Of a stretch of 64,000 nucleotides of DNA, positions 34,839 to 44,239 are shown one piece after another. Every line of letters starts with the position of its first letter. Position 1 is the first letter of the stretch. The translations under genes and the position numbers were made by a program. This stretch comes from an uncultured Muribaculaceae bacterium (GTDB lineage: Bacteria > Bacteroidota > Bacteroidia > Bacteroidales > Muribaculaceae). Under the pieces are notes generated by a model. The model did not search any database and was not told where the DNA came from. It saw only the letters and a program-made list of their open reading frames with translations. The stretch lies in NCBI GenBank assembly GCA_910588245.1, contig CAJUQP010000015.1, positions 6,011 through 70,010 of the forward strand. The letters are read 5' to 3'.

Positions 34839-36494
34839 TTATTTGCCGATGAGGTTGGCGATGTCTTCCTCCACGGTAGAGATCGTGCCGATATTGAATT
34901 TCTCCTGCAGCACTTTCAGTATGTCGGGGGTGAAGAAAGCCGGGAGTGTAGGCCCGGTGTGGATGTCCTGCACGCCGAGGGAAAGAAGGGCGAGGAGGAC
35001 GATGACGGCTTTCTGCTCATACCAGGCGATGTTGTAGACGATGGGAAGGTCGTTGACGCTCTCCACACCGAGGGCATCTTTCAGCGCGAGGGCTATGCGC
35101 ACGAGGGAATAGGAGTCGTTGCACTGTCCGGCGTCGAGCACCCTTGGGACTCCCTCGATGTCGCCGAGGGGAAGTTTGTTGTAGCGGTATTTCGCACATC
35201 CGGCGGTGAGGATGACGCAGTCTTCCGGTAGCGCCTTGGCAAAGTCGGTATAATATGAGCGTGAGGGGAAGCGGCCGTCGCATCCGGCCATGACGACGAA
35301 TTTGCGTATCTTTCCGCGGCCGATGAGGTCGATGATCTTCGGCGCGAGGGAGATCACCTGGTGGTGGGCAAAACCACCTACGATCTGTCCGTGCTCGATC
35401 TCGGTGGGAGGCGGACATGTCTGCGCGCGCTCTATGAGAGCTGAGAAGTCTTTCTTGCCATCGGGATCGGCCTCGATGTGATGGGTGCCCGGCATGGCTA
35501 CCACGCCGGTGGTATATACGCGGTCGAGGTAGGTGCAGTTCTTACGCGGAGGCACTATGCAGTTTGACGTGAAGAGGAAGACACCATTGAAAGTCTCGAA
35601 CTCATCGGTCTGCTTCCACCAGGCGTTTCCATAGTTGCCGGCGAAATGCGGATATTTCTTAAATGCCGGATAATACTGCCCGGGAAGCATCTCGGAGTGG
35701 GTATAGACATCCACTCCTTTTCCCGCGCTCTGTTCGAGCAATTCCTCAAGGTCTTTCAGGTCATGGCCGCTGATGAGTATTCCGGGACGGTCGCGCACGC
35801 CTATGTCGACTTTCGTGATTTCCGGATTGCCGTAAGATTCAGTGTTTGCCTTGTCGAGGAGCGCCATTACCTTCACTCCGCCGTCGCCGACGTAGAGCAC
35901 GAGTTTCAAGAGTTCGTCGATGCCGATATCTGTACGTGCGGTCTCGGCCATGGCGTTCTCGATCACCTCATAGACGGCATCGTCCTCATATCCGAGGTTG
36001 GCGGCGTGGCGTGCGTAGGCGGCCATACCCTTGCAGCCATAGATGGCAAGCTGTTTGAGTCCGCGGATATCCTCATCTGGTTCGGCAAGGACCCCTGTGA
36101 CAGATTCGTATTCCTTTGCCTCGTCGGGAGTTGCGCTGAAAGCTATCTGCGGAAGATCGGGCAATGCGACCCCGTTGGCCCCGGCTGTGGCGAGGAGGCT
36201 TTTCTTGATCTCGAACGCCCGGAGGATGAAGTCGTCGAGCGACGCATCGTCGAAATTGGCATTGGTGATTGTGGTGAACAGGGCATCGATGATTTCGTGG
36301 CTTGCCTCACGCGATGCCAGCCCTTCCTTGCGGAGGGCCCTGTTGATAGCCGCGACACCGCGCACGGCATACAGAAGGAGATCCATACGTGCGGAGGTGG
36401 CAGGCATTTTGCCGCACACACCCCTCAATTCACAACCTTTGCCCCGTGCCGTCTCCTGGCACTGGTAGCAGAACATATCAGGTCTGTTTTCCAT
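34839..36494 (-). CDS. hcp: Hydroxylamine reductase / hybrid cluster protein
   Basis: Iron-sulfur enzyme with a proximal cubane cluster and the hybrid Fe-S-O cluster; it reduces hydroxylamine in vitro and acts as a nitric oxide reductase in E. coli (family knowledge). The 551-residue protein starts with the cubane-binding cysteines C9, C12, C21 and C27 (FCYQCQET, GCELRGVCGK). Hybrid-cluster ligands lie in downstream conserved segments, including GHDLKDLEELL, TSNCIVPP, VILTAGCAKYRYNKL and DAGQCNDSYS. It follows a cupin gene by 12 bp and is the main product of that operon, presumably induced by nitrosative stress. Confidence 0.96.
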   Translation of the reverse strand: MENRPDMFCYQCQETARGKGCELRGVCGKMPATSARMDLLLYAVRGVAAINRALRKEGLASREASHEIIDALFTTITNANFDDASLDDFILRAFEIKKSLLATAGANGVALPDLPQIAFSATPDEAKEYESVTGVLAEPDEDIRGLKQLAIYGCKGMAAYARHAANLGYEDDAVYEVIENAMAETARTDIGIDELLKLVLYVGDGGVKVMALLDKANTESYGNPEITKVDIGVRDRPGILISGHDLKDLEELLEQSAGKGVDVYTHSEMLPGQYYPAFKKYPHFAGNYGNAWWKQTDEFETFNGVFLFTSNCIVPPRKNCTYLDRVYTTGVVAMPGTHHIEADPDGKKDFSALIERAQTCPPPTEIEHGQIVGGFAHHQVISLAPKIIDLIGRGKIRKFVVMAGCDGRFPSRSYYTDFAKALPEDCVILTAGCAKYRYNKLPLGDIEGVPRVLDAGQCNDSYSLVRIALALKDALGVESVNDLPIVYNIAWYEQKAVIVLLALLSLGVQDIHTGPTLPAFFTPDILKVLQEKFNIGTISTVEEDIANLIGK

Positions 36495-36506
36495 AGTCTG
36501 TGGGGG

Positions 36507-36836
36507 TTAAGCTTTTATCTTGATGAGTAATACTTTGGAATCGGCTTTGGCCACGACACTGTGAGGCACGTCCTGTCCCATGAGCAAGAATTCTCCGGCG
36601 TTGATGATATGGGGCTTGTCGAGCATCGTAAACCCGATCTCACCTTCGATCACATAGACCATCACTTCTGCCGGAGCGGTATGCTGTGCCAGACTCTGGC
36701 CCTGCTTGAATGCCAGGAGCGACACGCCGCCGTTGGCATTTTCGAAAATACTTTTGAAGTGGACTTTGTCCATGGCGCCATCGAGCTGGGTGGCAAGTGC
36801 GTGGACTTCTCCGAATTTATAATCTGTGTCTATCAT
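36507..36836 (-). CDS. Single-domain cupin protein
   Basis: A 109-residue beta-barrel cupin: KQGQSLAQHTAPAEVMVYVIEGEIGFTM contains the first metal-binding motif (H of QHTAP and the E of AEVMVYVIEGE) and DVPHSVVAKAD carries the final His. These small cupins bind a metal and may sense or detoxify. Only 12 bp separate it from hcp, so it is probably co-expressed with a redox or nitrosative stress function. A reduced match to the -7 consensus (TATTTTGA) lies near 36868 on the minus strand. Confidence 0.82.
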   Translation of the reverse strand: MIDTDYKFGEVHALATQLDGAMDKVHFKSIFENANGGVSLLAFKQGQSLAQHTAPAEVMVYVIEGEIGFTMLDKPHIINAGEFLLMGQDVPHSVVAKADSKVLLIKIKA

Positions 36837-36918
36837 AATTAATTTATAATTAAGGGATAATCAAAATAACTGTGTGTCTGCCGCCTAAGCGGCACCGGAT
36901 TGTGTGGCGCTGGCTTTA

Positions 36919-37287
36919 TCAGGCTGTCCAGCCTGAAGCCTCCAGTTCTTTTTCTACGACCACTGCGTTGTTGTGCAGGTGGTCGCGGGAGGAGTAGAGG
37001 AGTGTCACCTTTGGTTTGCCGGCGATTGTCTGTTTCATGGCGGCAAACGCAGGGTTGCCGGAAAGTTCTGCCCTGTAGCGGTTTTCGAATTCCTCCCAGC
37101 GGCCATCGGGGTCGGCATGAAACCATTCCCTCAGTTCAGTGGAGGGGGCGATATCCTTATCCCAAAGGTCATAATGGAATGTCTCGTGGGAGAGGCCGCG
37201 GGGCCAGAGCCGGTCGATGTATATGCGGAACCCATCGTCGGACGACGCCGGATCGTAGGCCCGCTTCAGTTCTATCTCATGTTTCAT
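36919..37287 (-). CDS. DUF488 family protein (YeaO-like)
   Basis: A 122-residue cytoplasmic protein with the family signatures LKRAYDPASSDDGFRIYIDRLWPRGLS at the N-terminus and VTLLYSSRDHLHNNAVVV near the C-terminus. The function is not established; members often sit beside redox or metal stress genes. It is on the same strand as the cupin-hcp pair, with an 82-bp gap, so co-transcription is possible. Confidence 0.87.
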   Translation of the reverse strand: MKHEIELKRAYDPASSDDGFRIYIDRLWPRGLSHETFHYDLWDKDIAPSTELREWFHADPDGRWEEFENRYRAELSGNPAFAAMKQTIAGKPKVTLLYSSRDHLHNNAVVVEKELEASGWTA

Positions 37288-37359
37288 TTACTTATTTTTA
37301 TTGCTGCGAATAACTTAAGGAGTTATATATCTGACAACAAATCGATACGTCGGGTAGTT

Positions 37360-37402
37360 CAAAGTCAGAGGTCGGAGGGCATAAGTCAGAAGTCGGAAGT
37401 CT
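37360..37402. repeat. Short-period AAGTCGG-type repeat
   Basis: Degenerate heptamer-like units (AGTCAGA, GGTCGGA, AAGTCAGA, AGTCGGA) in the gap between DUF488 and the next gene. It is similar in style to the satellite at 25.3-25.7 kb but differs in sequence. Confidence 0.6.
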
Positions 37403-37479
37403 TGAGTTTATGGGATTAGGGCGAGGGGTAGCATTCACTGAATATACAGGTTAAGTTGGGAAATACGGGGATTTTTTGT

Positions 37480-37487
37480 TATTTTTG
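37480..37487 (+). promoter_or_regulatory. -7 box for the YczE-like gene
   Basis: TATTTTTG matches TAnnTTTG. It lies 16 bp before the ATG at 37503, implying a leader of about 9 nt, and rules out the in-frame TTG at 37476 as the start. Confidence 0.6.
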
Positions 37488-37502
37488 TGGAAATCCATAA
37501 TT

Positions 37503-38264
37503 ATGAGTATCGCGATAGAAACAGATTCTGTTAAAGAAAAGATCCTCTCATTCCTTTGGCAGCATGTGCTGCTGACTGTCTCTCTGTTTATAATGACATT
37601 CGGCGTGGCCCTCTCGGTGAGGTCCGGACTGGGGAGCAGCGTGATCTCCACAATCCCGTTCGTCATGTCGCTCGCCGGTGAGGCCGGAAGGGCGCCGTCT
37701 CTGACAATAGGTGAGTACACCTATCTTATGAACATCCTCTTAGTCGTGCTTCAGATCCTCATTCTCCGGCGACGCTTCCAGATGGTGCAGCTTTTCCAGC
37801 TAATCATCGGTTTTCTTTTCGGATTCCTTCTCGACATGAACATGTGGCTTACCTCCCCGATAGTGTGCGACACTATCATCGCGCAGGTGATAGTGCAGCT
37901 GCTTGGATGCGTGGTGCTGGCCATAGGGATCTCGTTTGAGATAAGGTGTGGCTCGGTCACAATGCCGGGAGAGGGGATAGTCGTGGCGATAAACAGGGCC
38001 ACGGGGCGCCCTTTCGCCAAGGTGAAGATCGGGGTTGACATCAGCCTTGTGGTGATAGCTGTGGCTACGGGATATCTTTATTTCGGCACATGGCAGTGGC
38101 AGGTGGTTGGCCCGGGTACGCTGATAGCCATGATCTTCGTGGGAGCCGCCGTGAGATATATCGACCCGAAGATGGGGTGGTTTTCGAAACTTCTCTACTA
38201 CAGGCCCGGTTTCCGTCGCTATGTCTACGGGCTCGCACGCTACATCTACCGCCGTTTCAATTGA
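37503..38264 (+). CDS. YczE/YyaS-like (DUF6198) membrane protein
   Basis: A 253-residue integral membrane protein with about five to six helices, starting MSIAIETDSVKEKILSFLW. The glycine-rich stretch FGVALSVRSGLGSSVISTIP and the later GSVTMPGEGIVVAINRATGRPFAKVKIGVD are characteristic of the YitT/YczE-like family. The function is unknown. It precedes the transglycosylase gene by 27 bp on the same strand, so the two are likely co-transcribed. Confidence 0.78.
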   Translation: MSIAIETDSVKEKILSFLWQHVLLTVSLFIMTFGVALSVRSGLGSSVISTIPFVMSLAGEAGRAPSLTIGEYTYLMNILLVVLQILILRRRFQMVQLFQLIIGFLFGFLLDMNMWLTSPIVCDTIIAQVIVQLLGCVVLAIGISFEIRCGSVTMPGEGIVVAINRATGRPFAKVKIGVDISLVVIAVATGYLYFGTWQWQVVGPGTLIAMIFVGAAVRYIDPKMGWFSKLLYYRPGFRRYVYGLARYIYRRFN

Positions 38265-38291
38265 ACCCTATCATTTTTCATAAAGAAATAT

Positions 38292-38972
38292 ATGAGATTT
38301 ATTTTCAGGATATTGAAATGGCTTATTGCCATTTTTGTGGGAAGCTCGGTGCTTGCGGTGGGGGCCTACCGCTATGTGCCGGTGAAGGTGACTCCGCTGA
38401 TGGTGATCCGGGCCATACGTCCGGTCGGCACCGAGAGGCAGAAGGAGACCCAACGCCACTGGAAGCATGAATGGGTGGCGCTCGACAGGATGTCGGAATG
38501 GATGCCGAGTGCCGTGGTTGCCTCGGAAGACAACAGGTTTTATACCCATCATGGTTTCGACACGACTGAGATCAAGAAGGCTATGGAGGAGAACAGGAAA
38601 GGGGGACGTCAGCGAGGCGCGAGCACCATATCGCAGCAGACGGCGAAGAATGTGTTTCTCTGGCCCGGACACAGCTGGCTGCGCAAGGGCCTGGAGGCAT
38701 ACTTCACGGTGCTGATCGAGATGATGTGGCCGAAGGAGCGCATAATCGAGGTATATCTCAATTCCATCGAGATGGGAGCCGGCATCTACGGCGCCCAGGC
38801 CGCCGCCGAGTATTATTTCGGACGTCCGGCCATCGACCTGACGAAGCGTCAGTGCGCCTTGATAGCGGTCTGTCTTCCGAACCCGATAAAGCGAGATCCG
38901 GCGCATCCCACTCCTTATCTCAACCGGCGGGCGACCAAAATCATGCGCTACATGAAGCTCCCGGATAAGTGA
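38292..38972 (+). CDS. mtgA: Monofunctional biosynthetic peptidoglycan transglycosylase
   Basis: Polymerises lipid II into glycan strands at the outer face of the inner membrane. The 226-residue protein has one N-terminal membrane helix (WLIAIFVGSSVLAVGAYRY) and a GT51 domain. Seen are motif 1 VASEDNRFYTHHGFD with the catalytic Glu, motif 2 RGASTISQQTAKNVFLW, and YLNSIEMGAGIYGAQAAAEYYFG. There is no transpeptidase domain, which separates it from class A PBPs. Confidence 0.95.
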   Translation: MRFIFRILKWLIAIFVGSSVLAVGAYRYVPVKVTPLMVIRAIRPVGTERQKETQRHWKHEWVALDRMSEWMPSAVVASEDNRFYTHHGFDTTEIKKAMEENRKGGRQRGASTISQQTAKNVFLWPGHSWLRKGLEAYFTVLIEMMWPKERIIEVYLNSIEMGAGIYGAQAAAEYYFGRPAIDLTKRQCALIAVCLPNPIKRDPAHPTPYLNRRATKIMRYMKLPDK

Positions 38973-39498
38973 AAGTTTTTTATCGTTATTTCCAGGCTTG
39001 GTCAGAATTCGGGGGTGGAGTAGAGGCTGTTGATGAAAATGCGCAGTAGGGGATCGGAGAGGTGATAGCCGGCTGCCGATTGACTTATCTTGAACAAAAA
39101 TAAGAAGTTGCCTCGATTATGCAAACAGCATTATGCTGTCAGCATAATAGGGGTGAAACAGTAAATCACTATGGTGTAGATTATTCCGGATGCATCTGGC
39201 TGAGATGAGTGTTTATTTCGGAGAGGGATGATATGGATCTTTACGAAGTCAATGTAGTCTCCGGTTCTTTTATTGGCCATATCGAAATCGGGAAAGTTTA
39301 ATAAATATAAGTTGATTGTCAGGCTAATTTAATAAATCTCTACTGATTTTGCAGATACCATAAGCAATCGGCGTTACGTCGACAGATCGAAATAATATGT
39401 TCTTGACAGACTCAAATAAGAATTAGTGGTATGATAAAATGATATTTGCTGAGACCGTATCAGGGTGGCGATTTGTTGGAATAACAGCTGGAATGTTG
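38973..39498. other. AT-rich intergenic region, no gene seen
   Basis: About 530 bp with no ORF of note. It contains a small perfect hairpin ATTATGCT-GTC-AGCATAAT (39130-39148) lacking a T tract and ends at the promoter of the helicase operon. Nothing else is recognised. Confidence 0.6.
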
Positions 39499-39506
39499 TA
39501 ATTTTG
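39499..39506 (+). promoter_or_regulatory. -7 box for the SNF2 helicase operon
   Basis: TAATTTTG matches TAnnTTTG, 18 bp before the ATG at 39524, giving a leader of about 12 nt. Confidence 0.65.
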
Positions 39507-39523
39507 TAGAAAATAGATCGAAT

Positions 39524-42319
39524 ATGCCGGGATCAGAGTCTTTTGATAGATATGTCGCCCTGTTTTCTTCGCTCAAGCCGTTGCGGCATCGTGAGGATGG
39601 ACATGGGAGTGGAAAACCTGTGATCAGGCTCACTGTCAAGAATGGTGAGCCTTTTCTTGAATATACGGGCCCGAAAGGTGCCTGCTCATCATTGGGGGCG
39701 TCAGACAGAAAGATCTGCGACGAGCTGGCGAGAATAACGGATAATGCTGATCCTTTTGCCTCCGTGGTCAGTAACGATGGCAGGCCGAAAGCCTCCATAT
39801 GGGAGAATCCTTATCTGGTGCATATGATGGAATCGACTCCTGTGGAGGGCCCGGGCAGAAGCCTGCTCCGGTTTTCTGAAAGTCAGGCGACGCTGATCCT
39901 TAACGTGGATATCTCGGGTTCTGGAGAACAGACCGATGTCTCCCTTCTTCTCAGTGCCGACGGAAAGGAGACTGCGGGAGTGGTCTTTCTTGATGACACA
40001 CATGTGCTCCTCGGATCAACCGTGTATGTGATAAGCTCCGCGGGCCCAAACTACCGGCATATCGGCGCACTGACCGGAAAGATCGGCAGAAGCCATCTTG
40101 ACGCTTTCCTCACACTGGCGCTGACATATATGGAGAACGTAGTGCCGGTTTGCCGGGGCATACCGGCCAGACAGTCGTCAACGGTGGAGCACCTCGTGCC
40201 CACCCTGTATCTCGAGAAAGTGGCTGCCGATAAGGCCTTGTATCTGCGCACAGGAGCATCGCTTGAATCGCTGGGCGACCGGCTCCCCCCGGGAGTGGAG
40301 CCCACATGTGCGGTGCATGTCGGCGACGACGGCCGTATCACTGTCAGGAATACGGAGGGATGCGACATGGCGGAACGCACGCGGAAACTTGAGGAGATGA
40401 TCCTCGCGAGCGCCCCCGACAGGAATGCCAGGAAAGAGGTGTACCGCGACGGTGATTTCTTCATAATACCCGAGGCGACCGCCGGGCCTTTCCTACTCAA
40501 CAAGCTGCCACAGGTGCTTGAGGATTTCCGCCTCGTGGGAAGCGAGAAGCTGAAGGCATACAGGATTGTGGCGGCTGCGCCGAGGCTCGATCTGCGGTTC
40601 TCTTCGGGCATAGACTTTCTTGAAGGGGAAGGGGATGTGGTGATCGGAGACGAGCACTTCTCCATATCCGACATACTCAGCCAGTTCGCGAAGAAGAGAT
40701 ATATCAGTCTCGGCGACGGCAGCAGGGGAATCATCGACGAAGGTTATATCAACCGGCTGCAACGGCTTTTCCGTCGCCGCGACAGCAATGGCCGCATAAA
40801 GGTCAACCTGTTTGATCTTCCGGAGGTGGAGGAGATGCTCCAGAGCCGGATAAAGGGCGCATTCGCGGCCCGTTCACGATCCGTGCTCGAGGGCTTCAAC
40901 AGTCTCAGCAGGAAACGAAAGCCCTCCTGCAAGGTCAAGGCCACACTCCGTCCGTATCAGGTGGAGGGGGTGAAATGGCTGAGGTATCTCTACGACAACA
41001 ATCTCGGGGGATGCCTGGCAGATGACATGGGGCTGGGGAAGACCCTGCAGGCCATAGCGCTGCTGTCGATGATGTACCCGGCGTGCACTACGCCCACGCT
41101 GATCGTGATGCCACGCAGCCTGCTCTTCAACTGGGAGAGGGAGCTCGGCAGATTCGCCCCCGGAATCACCTACTCCACCTACTACGGCACAGACCGCGAC
41201 CTCGCTGAGGCGCTTAAGGCGAATGTTGTGCTCACCACGTATGCCCTAGTCAGAAACGACATAATGAAGCTTAAGGATGTTAAGTTTGAGTGTGTGGTGC
41301 TCGATGAGTCGCAGAATATAAAGAACGTCGCCGCGCAGACAACCGTCGCCGTGCAGATGCTGGCTACTGACCACCGTCTTGCCCTGAGCGGCACGCCGAT
41401 GGAGAACAACCTCACCGAGCTCTATTCGCTTTTCCGCTTCCTCAACCCTACGATGTTCGGGAGTGTCGATGAATTCAACTCGTCGTATACGTATCCTATA
41501 CAGAAATATGGCGACAAGGAGGCGGCGCAGAGCCTGCGGCGTAAGATATTCCCCTTCGTGATGAGGCGCCTTAAGAGAGACGTGCTCGATGATCTGCCCG
41601 AGCGAATCGACAAGACCATCTATGTGGAGATGTCGGAGGAACAACGGCGCATCTATGAGGAGCGACGCCTGAGCTACCGCCGGCAGATAGAGGAGGCGAT
41701 CGCACGTGATGGCGTCAACCGTTCGCAGTTTGTCATGTTTCAGGCTCTCAGCGAGCTGCGCCGGATAGCCTCGGTGCCTGAGAGTGTGGCCGGAGAGAAT
41801 GTCGGTTCCCCGAAGATCGACGAATTGGTTGAATCTCTGTCGGCATCCGTGGCCTATGGCCACAAGTCGGTGGTGTTCTTCAATTTCGTGGCCGGTCTGG
41901 AGATAACGATGTCGCGCCTCGAACAACTGGGGATAGGATATGAGACAATGACAGGCTCCACTTCGGCATCCGCCAGGAAGAGGATCGTGGAGCGTTTCCA
42001 GTCGGATCCTGAATGCCGCGTGCTTCTGATGACCCTGAAAGTGGGGGGAGTGGGTCTCAACCTTACCGCCGCCGACACGGTCTACATATTCGAGCCGTGG
42101 TGGAACAAGGCCACCGAGGAACAGGCCGTCAACAGGCTCCACAGGATTGGACAGAAGTCGACCGTCACAGCCGTCTCTCTCATCACCGTAGGTACGATCG
42201 AGGAGAAGATCCTGCAGCTTCAGGAGCAGAAGAGCGAATTGTTCAACGAACTGATAAATGCCGACACTGCCACCTCGAAACATCTGTCGGAGAAAGATAT
42301 TGAATTCATACTGTCATGA
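39524..42319 (+). CDS. SNF2-family DEAD/DEAH-type helicase/translocase
   Basis: A 931-residue protein. Residues 1-470 are a long N-terminal region with alternating beta and helical segments and no recognised enzymatic motif; its end (ISLGDGSRGIIDEGYINRL, about 394-412) resembles the helicase-associated region of bacterial SNF2 proteins. The two RecA-like lobes follow. Motif I is DDMGLGKT at 500-507, motif II DESQ at 594-597, motif III ALSGTPMEN, then SNF2-specific VMRRLKRDV, LLMTLKVGGVGLNLTAADTV and the arginine-finger motif VNRLHRIGQ. All ATPase motifs are intact. It probably translocates on double-stranded DNA. The stop overlaps the next gene by 4 bp, so partnership is strongly implied. Confidence 0.92.
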   Translation: MPGSESFDRYVALFSSLKPLRHREDGHGSGKPVIRLTVKNGEPFLEYTGPKGACSSLGASDRKICDELARITDNADPFASVVSNDGRPKASIWENPYLVHMMESTPVEGPGRSLLRFSESQATLILNVDISGSGEQTDVSLLLSADGKETAGVVFLDDTHVLLGSTVYVISSAGPNYRHIGALTGKIGRSHLDAFLTLALTYMENVVPVCRGIPARQSSTVEHLVPTLYLEKVAADKALYLRTGASLESLGDRLPPGVEPTCAVHVGDDGRITVRNTEGCDMAERTRKLEEMILASAPDRNARKEVYRDGDFFIIPEATAGPFLLNKLPQVLEDFRLVGSEKLKAYRIVAAAPRLDLRFSSGIDFLEGEGDVVIGDEHFSISDILSQFAKKRYISLGDGSRGIIDEGYINRLQRLFRRRDSNGRIKVNLFDLPEVEEMLQSRIKGAFAARSRSVLEGFNSLSRKRKPSCKVKATLRPYQVEGVKWLRYLYDNNLGGCLADDMGLGKTLQAIALLSMMYPACTTPTLIVMPRSLLFNWERELGRFAPGITYSTYYGTDRDLAEALKANVVLTTYALVRNDIMKLKDVKFECVVLDESQNIKNVAAQTTVAVQMLATDHRLALSGTPMENNLTELYSLFRFLNPTMFGSVDEFNSSYTYPIQKYGDKEAAQSLRRKIFPFVMRRLKRDVLDDLPERIDKTIYVEMSEEQRRIYEERRLSYRRQIEEAIARDGVNRSQFVMFQALSELRRIASVPESVAGENVGSPKIDELVESLSASVAYGHKSVVFFNFVAGLEITMSRLEQLGIGYETMTGSTSASARKRIVERFQSDPECRVLLMTLKVGGVGLNLTAADTVYIFEPWWNKATEEQAVNRLHRIGQKSTVTAVSLITVGTIEEKILQLQEQKSELFNELINADTATSKHLSEKDIEFILS

Positions 42320-44208
42320 GGGAAAATGATCTAAATAGTGTGACACTCAGCCTTCCGGCCCCGAATATGAGGGAGTCCCGCAGTCTGGAGGTAATGAAAC
42401 TCAACAAGGATGACCTGAGGGAGCTTATCGAACCTTTGCGTCCGTTGCTCGCGGGGAGGAGGCTGGAGTTTACGCCCGGTTCTGACACAGGTGTCTGCAA
42501 TGTGTTGTCAGATTTCGTCTTAAACGGCCACAACGCCAGGATATATAAGGAGGAATTCGCCAGGACCTATCTCTCTTTCTCGTCAGATCCGGCCAACGTC
42601 ATCGCGCTCGCCGTCCTGGAACCATCACTTGAAAAGTGCTGGGAACTCATACTCAATTCTCCCGATACCTCCTCCACGACTGTGGAGCAGATACTCGGAC
42701 GGAAGCTGGTAGTGCGCCGGGGGCCGTACTGGCGCTCTGACGCACATGTGGAGTGTACGTTCTACCCTCTGAATGCGGAAAGAGATACCAGGAGTTACCG
42801 CACAATGTGGGGACGGGAGAGCAATGATGTATATGTGCTTTCGATACGTCCCGAAACACGCAGGCAACTCGCCGGGATGTTGTTGGGAAAGTCTGCTGTA
42901 GATGCGGAGGTGTGCGGGAGCCTTCCGGGCGGTCAGGATTTTATCACTGTGGATTTTGAGAATCACATATCGTCCGATCTGACCTACCTCTCCGCGTTGG
43001 GGATGACCGGAAACCTGTTGACCACTGCGAGGGGTACACTTACGGCTGCCAAAATGAAGGCGATAAAGAAGGATTTCCCTACCGGAGAATTTCCTCCTCT
43101 TGGGGAGGAATATCCTCTCGACCGTATTGAATTGCTGACCTGGGCATTTTTCACGCTGTGTGAGAAAACTAAGAATCCGTCGGCTCTTGCCGCGCCCGGA
43201 CGTTTCGCCAAAGAGGTGTTGAAGTATATCGCGGGAAGTCTGACGGCGAGTCAGTTTGAGATGTTTCTGCCGGCATTCAAGGGATTCTCGAAGTCGTGGA
43301 CTGAAACATCCGACGCCCAGGGTGTGGCGGAACTGGCCGCGGCTCTTCTGCGGCCATCGGCCGACGGCTGGATGTCGCTTTTCAATCTAAGGCTGCGCTA
43401 TCTCTGCTGTGATCTGCCCACATCAGGCAGATGGAGAGGGGATGATTATGTATCTCTTTTCCCGGAGGATGCGCGTAGTAAGAATACCTTGAAGAGGCGG
43501 TCGGATGCACTCGACCCGTATGACACCCGATCGAAGAATATACGATGGTTTGACGAGGTGGATTTCCCGTTTCTGCTCCACTGGATTGAGTTTTTGTGTG
43601 CCGTGGGGATAGTGGAGATCGCGTTCTCCGGTAAAGAGGGGCTATATGATACCGATTCTCTCGAGGGTCTTCGTTACGTAAGGCTAACCTCTCTTGGAAG
43701 ATACGCCTTTGGTATTGATGCGGAATACAATGCTCCGGCGGCGGTTGATGCTTGCGAACTGGATGTCGACGATGCCAATGGCATACTGACCGTGATGGGG
43801 GGCCGTTGCCCCTACTCGCTTTTCCTCCGGCAGATATCCGTCGCGATAGGGAGCACCCGTTTCAGGATCACCCCGGAGAGCCTTCTGAAAGGCTGCGCCG
43901 ACCGGGCGGAACTACAGGAGCGTATCGATAATCTGAAAAATATCGTGGAAGTGGACAAGACAGTCAACCTGAAGGCGACAGTCGCGGAGGCCCTGCGTCG
44001 CACGGAATGCGTGGAGAAAGTGAAGGGTGGCTACCGGATGCTCCGTGTTGACCGCGGACTTCCTGGTTTTATATCCTTGCTCCTATCTGATAAAGAGATA
44101 CGCGACAACAGTATTATGGCCGAGAATTCCATCATACTTGTGAAGACTTCCTTCCTGCCGAGATTCAAGGAGATCTGCGCCTCCCATGGCTATCTCGCCG
44201 ACGTATAA
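42316..44208 (+). CDS. 630-residue protein of unknown function coupled to the SNF2 helicase
   Basis: I do not recognise this protein by name. It has no signal peptide or membrane segment. The N-terminal half is mixed alpha/beta (for example EPLRPLLAGRRLEF, KLVVRRGPYW). The middle is helical with winged-helix-like elements near LLTWAFFTLCEKTKNP and VDFPFLLHWIEFLCAVGIVEI followed by LRYVRLTSLGRYAFG. The C-terminal 150 residues (ILTVMGGRCPYSLFLRQIS, RFRITPESLLKGCADRAEL, ENSIILVKTSFLPRFKEICA) resemble in layout the accessory domain found with XPB-like bacterial helicases; this is inference. The 4-bp ATGA overlap with the helicase predicts equal expression and physical partnership. Confidence 0.8.
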   Translation: MRENDLNSVTLSLPAPNMRESRSLEVMKLNKDDLRELIEPLRPLLAGRRLEFTPGSDTGVCNVLSDFVLNGHNARIYKEEFARTYLSFSSDPANVIALAVLEPSLEKCWELILNSPDTSSTTVEQILGRKLVVRRGPYWRSDAHVECTFYPLNAERDTRSYRTMWGRESNDVYVLSIRPETRRQLAGMLLGKSAVDAEVCGSLPGGQDFITVDFENHISSDLTYLSALGMTGNLLTTARGTLTAAKMKAIKKDFPTGEFPPLGEEYPLDRIELLTWAFFTLCEKTKNPSALAAPGRFAKEVLKYIAGSLTASQFEMFLPAFKGFSKSWTETSDAQGVAELAAALLRPSADGWMSLFNLRLRYLCCDLPTSGRWRGDDYVSLFPEDARSKNTLKRRSDALDPYDTRSKNIRWFDEVDFPFLLHWIEFLCAVGIVEIAFSGKEGLYDTDSLEGLRYVRLTSLGRYAFGIDAEYNAPAAVDACELDVDDANGILTVMGGRCPYSLFLRQISVAIGSTRFRITPESLLKGCADRAELQERIDNLKNIVEVDKTVNLKATVAEALRRTECVEKVKGGYRMLRVDRGLPGFISLLLSDKEIRDNSIMAENSIILVKTSFLPRFKEICASHGYLADV

Positions 44209-44239
44209 GCCCTGATTCCCCCGGTGTCGTTGCCAAAGA

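Noticed and set aside
41246..42283. 345-codon minus-strand frame
   Set aside because: Shadow of the SNF2 helicase core; the plus-strand frame carries all helicase motifs.
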